Of a DNA stretch of 27,697 nt, positions 11,413-23,005 are shown in pieces. Position 1 is the stretch's first letter; each line of letters opens with the position of its first letter. The DNA lies in contig BDDC01000295.1 of assembly GCA_001662425.1 (NCBI GenBank), positions 48,657 through 76,353 of the forward strand, given 5' to 3'. The notes beneath the pieces were generated by a model, which saw only the letters and a program-made list of their open reading frames with translations, was not told the DNA's origin and did not search any database. Both the position numbers and the translations under genes were made by a program. This DNA comes from Chlamydomonas sphaeroides. Its lineage: Eukaryota > Chlorophyta > Chlorophyceae > Chlamydomonadales > Chlamydomonadaceae.

Positions 11413-11680
11413 AGCTTGTAGTTAAACAACAAGGAACGTTTGGTCAAGCTCGGTCAAGTTTTGGTGAGAGTTCTTGTCGGTACATGTGATGTGGCTCAGC
11501 TTGATGGCTTCTGAAAACTGAATTCTGCAAAGCGGGGCGAGGAGACAAGCTGCAGCAAACCACACGCTTACCCCCGCCCCATCCCCCGACCAATCCCCCT
11601 TGGTCGCGGATTGCCGTCGCCAGTCAACAAGTTAGAGAAGCTTCTCTGTGAGTCTCGTGCTTGTGGTTGTCCTAGCCATT

Positions 11681-11779
11681 TTATCGGCCGGGGCTGGCAG
11701 CGACAAAGCCATCTGCGCGGACCCGCCCCGAATCCCGGCGCCAGCGTTCCAATTGAGGTCCGTACTCAAACTCTGGCCT
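11681..11779 (-). other. Short protein-like open stretch, possible gene or transposon remnant
   Basis: Between stop codons this 32-codon minus-strand stretch reads RPEFEYGPQLERWRRDSGR and continues for 13 residues to a TAA. It lacks an ATG. The composition looks protein-like, but I recognise no family. Together with 11826-11999 it may be the remains of a decayed coding sequence. Confidence 0.2.
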
Positions 11780-11825
11780 TCAGCGTTAGCAAGCTAAACG
11801 TTACACTGCCCGCACACCAGAACCT

Positions 11826-11999
11826 CTATGATGGGGTTGATGGCTTGTGGGAGCTTGTGACCCCCGCCTTTCGTGGCCCCTCAGATGTGTCGCGCCACAG
11901 CGTGTCTTCGGCCAGGAAGGGCAGCAGCTCATCGGGAGCCGCACTCTGGAGGAACACCTCAATGCTCCAACCCCACGGCGCCTGCCAGTGCACTGGCGG
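11826..11999 (-). pseudogene. Possible coding remnant of unknown origin
   Basis: A 57-residue minus-strand open stretch without ATG, bounded by TGA (12002-12000) and TAG (11828-11826). It includes WGWSIEVFLQSAAPDELL and PFLAEDTLWRDTSEGPR. The segment is G/C-rich at third positions and reads like real protein, unlike the neighbouring intergenic DNA. It could be a fragment of a transposon or a lost gene, or chance. No family recognised. Confidence 0.25.
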
Positions 12000-12060
12000 T
12001 CAAAACCAGGTGCCAGAAAGCCGGACAGCCGTTCGCTAGCGTTGACGGATCGCGCCTAAA

Positions 12061-12134
12061 TGGGCTGGCAGCGTGCCGTACATTGCCAGTCACTATCTGG
12101 GCTGGCAGCGTGCTGGACAATGCCACGCGTTCTT
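12061..12134 (+). repeat. Imperfect 37-base tandem duplication
   Basis: TGGGCTGGCAGCGTGC at 12061-12076 recurs perfectly at 12098-12113. The following bases also align with a few mismatches (ACATTGCCA against ACAATGCCA). It lies in the divergent intergenic region. Confidence 0.8.
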
Positions 12135-12814
12135 TAAGTTACGTCACAGCTGTTGAGAGGTGTTCAGGCGGCAGTCTTACGACGTTACATGCATGCGTGA
12201 GTTACATAGGTGACGTGTGGCCGTCCTGTAGTTATTATACTCTGGTGTGCTTGCCGTCATGGGCAATCCGCCATGCCACTGTGCCGTGCAGGGGCCCAAG
12301 TACCGTGTCGGGGCCTGGTCGGGGCCCAGGCGCCGTGCACCAACCGTGGTCCACTTGACACGTATTGAGCAGCGCCTGCCCCGCCGCTAAGGCGCGGTAC
12401 CAGGCGGAGGCTCCAGACGCTAGAAAAGGCTGAAGAAGCCCCCAGTCTGTGAAGGTCGCTCAGGCCGGGACATGTTGGGGCTGGAGCGGGTTCAGGATGG
12501 TCGGCACGGTGTGCACGACTCCAACGGGTGTACGCGCTACTCCAAAAACGGTACATGAGTTCAGGGCGTTGTGGTGCCGCGCGCTGAAGGGGACGCGGCG
12601 GCAGAGGGCAGCAGTACAGAGTCGGAACGACCTTCCAGTGAACCACGAACTCCAGCATTATGCTCACAACATCTAATATGCTTATAGCCATGTTTGGCGC
12701 CATACACACGGTTACTAGCTTGAAGACACACTCTGTCGGCATGCGGTGTACATGTCTTATCAACCCTGCCGAGCTGGCCCTGAGCTGATACTAATTGCTC
12801 AGCCCAGCAGACAG

Positions 12815-12868
12815 ATGGATAGGGTGAAGCTGCGGTGCGAGCTAATCCCACCTTTACAAAGCCGCTAG
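12815..12868 (+). other. Upstream mini-ORF with a duplicated start context
   Basis: An ATG at 12815 opens 17 codons (MDRVKLRCELIPPLQSR) and stops at TAG 12866-12868, 25 bases before the proposed start of the ARM-TIR gene. Its context CAGATGGATAGGG (12812-12824) is identical to that of the main start (12891-12903), so both begin M-D-R-x-K-L. It could be a uORF, or could be removed by a 5' UTR intron, since the main ATG follows an acceptor-like CTTCTTTGCAG. Confidence 0.35.
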
Positions 12869-12893
12869 GACCACTCGAGGAACTTCTTTGCAG

Positions 12894-15800
12894 ATGGATA
12901 GGGACAAGCTGAACCATCTGCTGGAGTCCTGTAAAGACGACAAGGAAGGAGATACGCCCGAAGAGCTCAGGGCTCTGACCGAGCTCCATGCGCTGGTACT
13001 GAAGGCCACGAGCCGCAGCAACTTCGCGCCCGAGTCGGCGTTGGAATCGGGACTGCTACACACGCTCATACGATGGGGCCTGGAAGACTTCGGCGACGGC
13101 ATAGGCAAGCAACCCCGTCCCGAGCAGGGGCCCGCGGACCAACAAAGCCACACGCGCCCAGCCACGCAAAGCCCCGTGCCAATGCCCCTTCGCCCCGCCG
13201 TTGCAACCCACGTCCGCAGTCGTGCCGGCGCCTGCGACGCGCAAGCGCCAGGTGCTGGTCCTAGACATGCTGGCGGGCGACGCTGCCAACGAGTATGGCC
13301 TGGTGTACTGGCCGTCCTCGCGGGGCATGCTTGTGCCGCTGGCGCTGACCGAGGAGTACGACGTGTTCCGGCAGCTAGCAGGGGTGAGCCAGAGGACGGT
13401 ATCACGGGCCACAGTTGCAGTCGCTGGCGCCAGCTGCCGCCCGCGACAGCCCACACGACCGCCCGCTTCCCCAGCCCCCATGCACAACAGTTCGCGCCTG
13501 GGCCCCCGAGCCAGGCTGGGCTGCCCGCCCAGCCCGCTGAGCGCATTAAGGCGCGCGGTGATCGGACAGTGTTCCTCATGTGACCGTCTGAAGCGGGAAG
13601 CAAAGCAAGCCCAACTTGCTTGGGCCATCTAGCGCGACGGGCCACAGCAACGCTGCCAACAGCAGCGCCCCCGGCACGGACTCCTTGACCGCCACCGACG
13701 CGGGGCCCGACTCCGCCAGCTGCCATTTCCCCGTCCCTCCCTATCGCCCCCTCCCCAACGATGTTCTCCGACACGGCGCACCCACGGCGCACTATTGCGT
13801 TCCAGCATGCTAGCTCGAGCCGTTGCTCTACCGTTCCCCGAGCAACCCCGCGTTCTCCGTCCCCCGGCAGCTGACTGCTTGCTGGCCCCCACCGCCGCAG
13901 GTGCTGCGATCCATCGCGGATAGCCCCGCCGAGCACCAGCCGCAGTGCGGCGGCGTGCTGGCGGGCGCCGCGCGCACGCTCACGCGCCTTGTGCTGGCGC
14001 CCGACGGCCTCTACACGGGCTACGGCATCAGCGAGGACTTCGTGCGCCAGGCGAGCCCCCCGCGCATCCGCGCTGACGTTGCCACCATCCGGGTCCCATC
14101 CCTCTCGGCGCGCGCGACGGCTGCAACGCGCTGAGCCTGCGCATGCCCGCCCCTCGGCCGCCCGCCCGCCCGCCCGAACAGGCCATCGAGTCCGACGCCC
14201 TGCCCGCGCTCGTCGACGCCTTCGCCACCTACGTCACCGGCGCGCTGCTGGACCTCGAAGCGCAGTCGTCCGCGGCCTCCATGTCGGGCGCCGCGTCGCT
14301 GCCGCCCCCCGGCGCCAACGGCTCGTGCCGCGTCTCCATGGCCGGCACGTCGCCCATGGGGGCCATGACCAGCTCCCGCATGCTGCAGGCGGCGCCCACC
14401 ATGGCCCGCTACAACCGGGTGTTCTCGCAGCAGCAGCGCCGCCGTGAGCGGCAGCAGTCGGGCAATCACGACATCATCACGGGCACCGCGCACGCCGTCA
14501 TGCAGGCCATTGGCTACATCTGCCAGGCGCTGACCCCCGAGGCGCTGGAGGCCCTCGGCGTGCGCGACCGCGTCCTGGCGCCGGCTCTGGCCGCGCTGGC
14601 GGAGCTGCCGGCCGCGCTGGCGGAGGCCACCGCGACGGCGCTGGCGGAGGCGGAGCGCGCGGCCCGCGGCGCCGCCGCGGCGCGCGCCGCGGCCAGCGCC
14701 GCCGGCAGCGCGTCGATGCAGCACGGCACTGTGTCGGTCCGGATCAACCCCGTGGGGCCCAAGGTCGAGGACGAACCCAGCGGCCGCCGGCCCTGGATGC
14801 CGTGCGTGCCGCCCGCTGCCGTTGTGTCGGAGCTGCTAGTGCGCTGCCTGGACGGGCTGCTGAACTGCGTGGAGAGCCGCAGCGAGGCGCGCGTGGAGCC
14901 GGAGCGGCAGAAGCGCCTGGCGGCGGCCATGGCTGCGGCGCCGCCGCCGCTGTCGGCCGAACCGTCGGGCGACGGTCCCGTTGGCGAGGACGAGGACGGC
15001 GATGGCGACGGCAGCAGCAGCAGTAGCAGTAGCAGCAGCAGCGAGGGCGAGGCGCCGCTGCAGCGGCTTGTGGCGACGGCCGCGGTGGCGCTGGAGGAGC
15101 AGCAGAAGGAAGCGGCGGCGGCAGGCGGCGGCAGGCCCTTGTTAGGGGGGCCGCCGGTGGCGGCAAGCCGTCGGCGCAGCACTACTGACGGGCCCGACCT
15201 TGATACTATGTCGGCAGGCGGCAAGCTGCTTGGCGTACGGCAGTCGCTCGTGCCGTACACTGCGCTTTTCCAGCTGCAATCGCTTTGTGAGCAGGCGGCG
15301 GCGGAGCGGGGCACGCCGGGCGTGCCCGGCGCCGCCGCCGCCGCCAGCAGAGCCGCCGCCGACGCCATGACTGACCTGGCGGCTGAGCTGTCGGAGCTGG
15401 CGGCGGCGGCGGTGCGTACGGCACTTTTGCCTGCGCTGCTGAAGCGAGGGGGCCTCCACCGGGCGGTGGAGACGGCGGGCGCACTGGAAGACCTCTTCAA
15501 GCACCTGCCGCCAGCTGGCCAGGCGGCGCTAGCCCAGGTCCTAGCCGAAGCCGCCGCGCAGCCCTCGGCGCCGCTGGGGCTGGTCGTGGCTGTGGCGGCG
15601 GCGGCGGGCGCCGTGACTGCCGCCGCCGGTGCGCCGGCGGCCGCGGCGGCAGGCGAGCACAGCACCGTGAAGTCCGGCCTGTCGGGCCCCAAACAGAAGA
15701 AGGGCCGGCTGGCGGAGCTGGCGTCGGCGCCGTCGACCACGTCTGTCCACGGCGGCAGCGGCACGCCGCACTCGGGCTCCTCGCATTTCGTCGCCGCCGC

Positions 15801-18800
15801 CAACGCGGCGACGTTTCTGGGCGGGCTCGCACACCCGCACTCGGCGCACGCCAGCCAGGTGGCGGCGGCGGCGGCGGCGGCACCGGCGCCTGCGCCGGCA
15901 CAAGAGGTGGCGAGCCTGATGGAGTCGCTGCCTGCCGAGGCCATGGTGGGCCGCATGCGGGAGCTGGCGGCCGCACACCAGGACGCATGCGAAGACAGCG
16001 ACGCCGCCGGCGGCGCCGTCGGCGTGGTCGAGGCCGTGCTGGTCGGGCTGGCGGAGAACCTGCAGAGCTTCTTGACGGCCGCCGCCGAGCTGCTGCCGGC
16101 GGCCGACGATCCGGCGGCGGACGGCGACGGCGACGGCGCCGCCGCCGGGCACGTGCAGGACCTGGTGGGCCTTGTGTGCCGCTGCACGCAGCGCTTCCAG
16201 GAGCGGCTGCCCGTGGTGCTGCAGCACCTGCAGGAGCACCTGCAGGCGCCCGCCGACAGCCATCACGCCGACGGCGCCGCCGCCGACGCCGCCGCGGTGG
16301 TGCCGCCGCAGGGCCAGGACCTGCTCGTGTCCACGGCCTGCGTCGCCGCCACGCGAGTCCTGGACGCATGCACGACGCAGCTCACCGGGGGCGCTGCCAC
16401 CACCGCCGCCCCGGCCGCCGCTGCCCCGGCCGCCGCTGCCGCCCCGGCCGCCGCCGCCCCGGCGGCGACTGGTGCCGGCCCCGCCGCCGATGGTGACCAG
16501 GCGGCGGCGGCGCTGCGCATTCTGACGACCATCATCAAGTCGCGCCGCGCGCCGCTCCAGGCCCGTATCCAGGCCTGCACCGCCGCCGCCGCTACTCTCA
16601 AGCGCCTGCTGCTAACCACGTGGCCTGTGGCGACCGCCGGCGCAGCCGCTGCCGGCGGCGCCGCCAAGTCCGGACCCGACGCGAGCCCCTCGCGCGCAGA
16701 CGTCGCCGCCGCCGGCGCGGCCGCGCCGTCGGCAGTTGGCGCCGCGCCGCTGCACCCGCTGCTGTCGCACGACGGCACAGAGGCGGCGCAGGCATGCCTG
16801 GACGCGCTGTTTGGGGTGCTGGGCGAGGCGGTGGTGCACGCGGCGGACCCCGACCTGTTTGAGGACCAGGTGGGCAGGCATGCGGCGAGGCGTGCTGGGA
16901 GGGAGGACTGGGCTTGCTGCGAGGGCAGCTCGGTCCCAGGCTTCGCCAGTGCATGACGGAGGTTGGGCACTGCGAGGGGCCGCGGGGGTCATGGCGGGGC
17001 GGGTCGTTCGAGGTTTTCGTGGTTGGGGTCCGTGACATCGCTGCGGCGCCACTACGGTGCCGCTGCTGATGGCGCCAGCTCTCGCACCATCCACATCTGC
17101 CCGTCGCACCGCCCCGCCTCCCATGCCTTCAGGTGTGCGCCGGCCTGGCGGTGCCCCTGTCGGAGCTCAAGCCGCCGCCGCCCAACCCGCTGGCGGCGGC
17201 GCTGGACACGGGCCACAGCCTGGTGGTGGCGGCGAGGGCGCTCAAAGTGCTGGTCAAGAGCGTGCCGCTGGGACAGCTGACGGGGCCACAGGAGACGCTG
17301 CTGCGCTGCTTTGTCAACGCACACGACGACGGGCTCAAGCACAGGTGCGTGGCGAGGGGAGTTTCGGGTCGTGGTGGAGGGCGAGCGCGATGCAGGGGAG
17401 GACGGGAGGCGGCCGGTCAGGGCCCCAGCCTTGCTCCGTACGGCGGGGTGGGGGCTGCAGGTCGTGGTGGAGGGCGAGCGCAGGGGAGGACGGCAGGCCT
17501 GGAGCCTCCCCGACCGCTCCCTCCGCTTGCCGCCCAAATATGCTGCGTGCCTCGGCTCCTCTCCAACCTTCTCCGGGCCCCAGCGACGTCAACCTGTGGC
17601 TCATTCCCTTTCCCCACCGCCCCAGCGCCGCCATCCGTCTGACTGCCCGTGCCCCATCCCCTCCCTGCCCCTCTGCCCCTTCCTCAGCGCCTTCAACCTG
17701 GACCTGCTCTTTGCGGAGGGCGCCATCGCCGCGCTGCTGCGGCGCCTGCACGACACGCCCGCCGACAACAGCCTGGAGGAGGAGGCGCTGCAGTTCTTCG
17801 CCTCGCTCACCGACTGGGTGCCGTCCTGCCGCCACCGCCTGAGGGACCTGGGGCTGCTCAAGCGCGTCAGCCGCCGCATGGAGCACGCCAGCTGCGGTGA
17901 GGGGCCACCGAATTGGCAGGGGGCGTGGAAAGGGACATGGTGCCGTCGGCAGGGGCTGGAGCCACGGGGTGGAGCTAGTGCGCAGAGGGAGGGTGGGGGC
18001 GCGAGCAGCGGCTCAGCCGCCCCAGGAGAACGCCGGCTGCTGGGGCAGGGCGCATCGGGGGGCTCACCAGGGGCTGGGGGCCGGGCCACCAACCGTGCGC
18101 GCTGCCCTCGCTGTCCCACCCTGCCTTCCTCCCGCGCAGGCGGCTTTGAGCTGGTGCTGCTGGTGTCGATATGCAAGGGCATGAGCGAGAGCGAGTCGCT
18201 GCACACGTGAGGGCCGGGGTGCCGGGCTTGCGCAGAGCTCTGGCCGGCAGGGTAGCTCCACGGACGGGCGGCGGCGAGCTCACCCCCGCCACCTGTACTG
18301 GGGTCCCTTGCTTTCCTCCCGCTGCCACCTGCGCACTGCCGGCGGGTCCCACAGGCACCGTCGTCTATGCCGCCCCTGACGTACTCCTGTCTTCGTACTC
18401 CTGCCCGCCCCCGCCCACAGGTTCATGAAGGAGCTGGGCCTGGCGCGCGCGCTGGCTGCCAAGGTCAGCAAGCGCACTGCCCTGCTGCCAGGTCCCCGCC
18501 ATCGCCCCCCACCACGACACCCTCCGCCACACGCCACCTGCTGAGCACCCCTGGCCCAACGCCCTGCCCAATGACCCCACCCAACCCCCACATATCCACT
18601 TGCCATTGTCTTCCACCCAACCCCCCACACCCCAGCTCGTGGCCGACGACGCGGTGCTGTCCGGCTCGGACGGCGCCGACGCGCTGCTGCCGGTGGGCTC
18701 CCCCGGGGGCCTGGACGCGCTGCTGACGCTGGCCAACCTCAACGGAGGCACCACCAGCCCCGACGACGTCGTGTGCCAGGCAGGGCGGGGCAGGGGAGGA

Positions 18801-21800
18801 CGGGGCAGGAACGGGCAGCCAAGGCCGCCGAGCAGGGTCAGCAGGGAGCAGGGCCTGGGCTTGACGGGCGAGGGTGAAATTATTTGGCAAGGGGTGGAGG
18901 CAGGTCCGAACAGGAAAACCTTGGTGCGGCGCTGCTCCAGCCCTGCTGATCCCACGCCACGCCGCACTGACTGGCCGGCCCCTGCTCCCTTCCCCCTTTC
19001 CCCTTCCCCCTGCTCCCTCCCCCCTCCCCCCTTCCCCCTGCTCCATTTCCCCTTGCTGGCAGGAGCTGATCGTCAAGCACGACATCAGCGCCCAGATCGC
19101 AGCCTTCGCCGCCCAGGCCGCGACCAGCGAGAAGGGCCTCGCCACCTACACCTTCCCGGACGGCACCTGGTCCGTCTACGACCTGCCCTCGCTGCTCACC
19201 AGGTACCGCCGCCCTGCGCAGCACCCGGCCGCCGCCCGACACCGCTCCCCTCCACACTCTCCGCACCTGCCCGCTTCGGCCCCGTGCAACCCCTGCCCAC
19301 CGCGTCCCCTTCTCCCTGCTCTCTCGCCTCCTCCCACAGCTGCCAGTCGCTCACCCGCACCGCGCCCAACTGCGAGCGCCTAGTGCAGCACGGCCTGCTG
19401 CCCACGCTGCTGGCCGTGCTGCGCGCCACCGGGCCCAAGCCCGCGCCGGGCGCCGAGGCCGACAAGGCCAAGGAGGGCGACAAGGCCAAGGCGGAGGGCG
19501 AGGCCGAGGCCGAGCCGCTGCTGGTGGCGGTGGGCGCGGCGGCGGTGGGCGAGGGGCAGCTGGCGGTGCTGGTGGCGCGGTCGCTGTGCAACATGAGCCA
19601 GGTGGCGGGGCTGCACGCCGCGATGCGGGAGGCGGGCGCGGTGGAGGTGCTGCAGGTGAGGTCGGGCATCCTGACATGCGGCCCGTGGGGGCGTCGCTCG
19701 TGGTGGCGGCGCACGTTGCGGGGGGCCCGCCTGCGCGCTGGTGGCCCGGCTGCGGCTCTGCCCACCCGCCGCCACCCGAGCGCCGCCGTGCTAACGCCAA
19801 AGCCCAACCGATCCACCTCCCCGTCGCGAGCGCCGCCCGCGGGGCCCTGTTCCCCTCACTCTCTGCCCGCCCTGCATGCGAGCCACGCACGTACGGTAAC
19901 CCCATGCTTGCCATGCTGCGCCTCCCGGTCCTCCCCCGCAGGCCTGCCTCAAGCGCGACGACCTGCGCGTCGTGGACGCAGCTCGCGGCACGCTGCTGCA
20001 GCTGGGCGAGCTCACGGACACGGCCGCCGCCAAGGCGCTCAAGGCCAGCCAGGCGGTCGAGGAGGCGGCCGGCGCCGCCAAGGCCAAGGCCGCCGCCGCA
20101 GCGGCCGCCGCCTCGGCGGAGGCCGGGGCCGGGGCGGCGGGCGCGGCGCCCGTGGAGCCGGTGGTGTGGGCGGGGCCGCCGCTGTACGACGTGTTCCTCA
20201 GCCACAAGCGGACGGACGCGAGGGACTTCGCGAGGGCGCTGTGGAACCTCATGGTCAGCAACGGCTACACCGTGTTCCTGGACTTTGAGTTCAAGTACGT
20301 TTGTGGCTCTGCAAAGCTATGCTTGTGATCCTTGCGGCCCTCGGACGAGGCTTGGGCGGGCGCCGGTGGTCGCCGATGCCGCCCGACTGGCATGGAGCGC
20401 CTTGGCTGTGACGAGCATACAGCTTGGCGGCGCGCACCTCAGCCCCTACGCCCCTTGGAGCTTGAGCCCACGCCGCTGCTCCCGACTGACCTCCCGACTG
20501 ACCTCCCGCACCCGCAGGCAGGAGCTGGGCAGCCTGGAGGAGATGGTGGGCCGCTGCTCCCACTTTGTGTTCATCCTCACCGACAACGTGTTCAAGTCCG
20601 AGTGGTGCATCAAGGAGCTCATGGTGCGGTCACGCAGGGGCCGGAGCTCCTAGCCCGTCACTCCCAGGGCACATTCTCCTGCACGCGGGCTCCTTCCCAC
20701 CTACCTCGTGTGCGCAGCACGCCCATCGCACGTGCTCCCACAGCTCACCCGCCCCCTCGCGACCGCTCCCTGCCACCCGCCCGCCGACCTCAGGCCGCGG
20801 TGCGGCACAACGTCAACATCGTGCTGCTCATCAAGGACGGCGCTCGCTGGCCCGACACCGAGGGCAACCCCACCTGCGACTTCCCGCCGCCGCACCTGCT
20901 GCGCACGCTGCCGCCTGAGGTGCAGCCCGTGTTCAGCCGCAAGCCCGTGGTGCACAACGGTGAGCCCCGCGCCGCCGCCGCCGCGGCGTGCGTCGAGCTG
21001 CTGCTGCTCGCTGTGCCTTGGTGATGATGCGCCTGCTGCATGCCACCCGAGGGCGCGGCCGCCCGCGGCCTCTGGCACCTGACGCAACGGCCTCGCCGTC
21101 CCCCGCCCGTGCAGACGAGTACTACCGGGCGTTTGTGGACGCGCTGTTCGAAAAGGTGCGCCGAGGAGGCTGCCCCCGCACACGGCTCCCGCGCGCCAGG
21201 CACTGCGCCGCAGTCCTGCGCGGCATGTTGCGGGCGGGCTCCGCCCTCGTGTGCAAACAGCTCCTTATGCCCGGACGCCGCCAATCCCCTGCCCGCTGCC
21301 TTCTCCCCCACTCCTTCCCCGTCCCCAGCTCTACCGGCCGCCTATGACGCCCGACCACGGCCCCGAGGACCCCATGGACGACATGCCGCCGCCGCCCATG
21401 GAGCTGCTTGATCCCGCCGCCGCCGCCGCCGCCGCCGGCCTGGCGCCGCCGCCGCACAGCGCGCACCTGGCGCTGGCCAGCGCGCACAGCAACCACAGCA
21501 CGCACAGCGCGCACCTGCACCACGGCGCGCACATGGGGCCGCACGGCCACATGGTCAGCGGCCACCCGCACCACCCCGGCAGCGCGCACAGCGCGCACAG
21601 CGCCGGCGGCCACCCGTACAGCCACCACAGCGGCGGCTACGGCCACCACGGGCACTCGGGGTGAGAGGAGGAGGAGGAGGAGGAGGCGGTGGGGGGCTCC
21701 GGCTCGTGCCATCGCGCGTGGAGGAGGGCGGGTGTGGGGGCTGGTCCCTGTGGTTCGTGCCTCTTACCGCCGCCCGCCCCTGCCGTCCGCAGCGGCGGCT

Positions 21801-22973
21801 ACGGCCACCCGCTGCACCCGCACCACCTGCACGGCCTGCCGTCGGGGCACTCGAGGTGAGGCACGGAACGCGCCTGTGGAGAAGCACGACGCGCAGGACA
21901 CGCCGTGCGGTGATAGGGACGAGCCTGGGCTGCAGTGCGTGCGTTTGCTGCCCTGCCTCAGGACGCGCGCTCCGCCCGCGCTTCCCGCGCCAGCGCGCTC
22001 GCCACGCCCTGCAACGCCTGTCCCCTCCCTGCCCTCCCTCTGGGCTGCGCTCCTCACACCTCTGCTGCCTCGCGCCCTCACCTCCCTCCACCCCCCACCC
22101 CGCAGCCACCTGCACCACGGCATCCACTCGGGCCACCACCACCACGGCCACCATCCGCACCACTCGGCCCACCGCTCCGCGCACTCGGGCCACCACGGAG
22201 CCTACTCGCCGCACCACTCGGCGCACTACGGCCACGACCGACACAGCGCGTACGGACACGGCCCCCACAGCGCGTACGGACACGATCCGCACAGCGGCTA
22301 CGGGCACGACCCGCACAGCGCGGCGGCAGTCGCCGCCGCCGCGGCGGCGATGGCGGCGGCGGGGCACGGCCACGACCCGGCGGCGGCGGCAGCGGCGGCG
22401 TTCCAGATGATCGGTAACCCGTGGCCCGCCGCCGCCACCGCCGCCACGGCGGCGGCCATGATGCGCGGTCTGGCCCACTCCCACCAATCGGTGCGCGAAG
22501 AGCACACCGACACCGAGGGAGACGCCAAAGCGGCGGACAAACCCGCCGACGGCGCCGCCGGTGACGCCACGACAGGCGGTGACGCAAAGGCCGACGGCAC
22601 CGCAGCGCCAGGCGACGCCAAGCCTGCTGACGGCGCGGCGCCGTCAGCCGATCCGGCGGCGGCCGGCGCAGCAGCGCCGGCAGCCGACGCGGCGGCGGCG
22701 GCGGTGGCTGCAGCGGCGGCGCATGTCGCGGCGCACTCGGCCGGCGCCCACCACTCGGCGCACTCGGCCCACAGCGCGCATGCCGCGGCGGCGGCGGCGG
22801 CGGCCCAGATGCTGCACCACTCGTACCCGCACCTGGGCTTCTTCCCGCACCACGGCGGGGACCCGGAGTCCGCGGCCAAGACGCAGGGCGCGCTGACGGA
22901 GATGCAGGTGCGGGCGCGCCGCTACCCAGCATGGGTTTCCGCTCGGCTCGGCTCGGCATGCGCCTGCGCCTGC

Positions 22974-23005
<32 letters not shown>

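Larger units (their letters stand above)
11413..12893. promoter_or_regulatory. Divergent intergenic region between the PPWD1-type and ARM-TIR genes
   Basis: 1481 bases separate two ATGs that point away from each other, so the promoters and 5' UTRs of both genes should lie here. GC content is visibly lower than in the genes. Visible elements are a perfect 14-base palindrome AGAGAAGCTTCTCT at 11634-11647 (contains GAAnnTTC, the core of a heat-shock element), TGACGT cores at 12141-12146 (minus) and 12211-12216 (plus), a 37-base tandem duplication at 12061-12134, and an upstream ATG at 12815. No convincing TATA box was seen. Transcription start sites cannot be placed from sequence alone. Confidence 0.6.

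Noticed and set aside
12854..13936. Minus-strand open frame of 360 codons over the first TIR-gene exons
   Set aside because: It overlaps three phase-consistent plus-strand exons and their introns and shows no recognisable domain or splice structure of its own.
14514..16187. Long minus-strand open frame (557 codons) opposite exon 4 of the TIR gene
   Set aside because: It is the shadow of a GC-rich Ala exon: Ala codons on one strand leave the opposite strand open. Composition is low-complexity Ala/Ser/Pro, with no motif.
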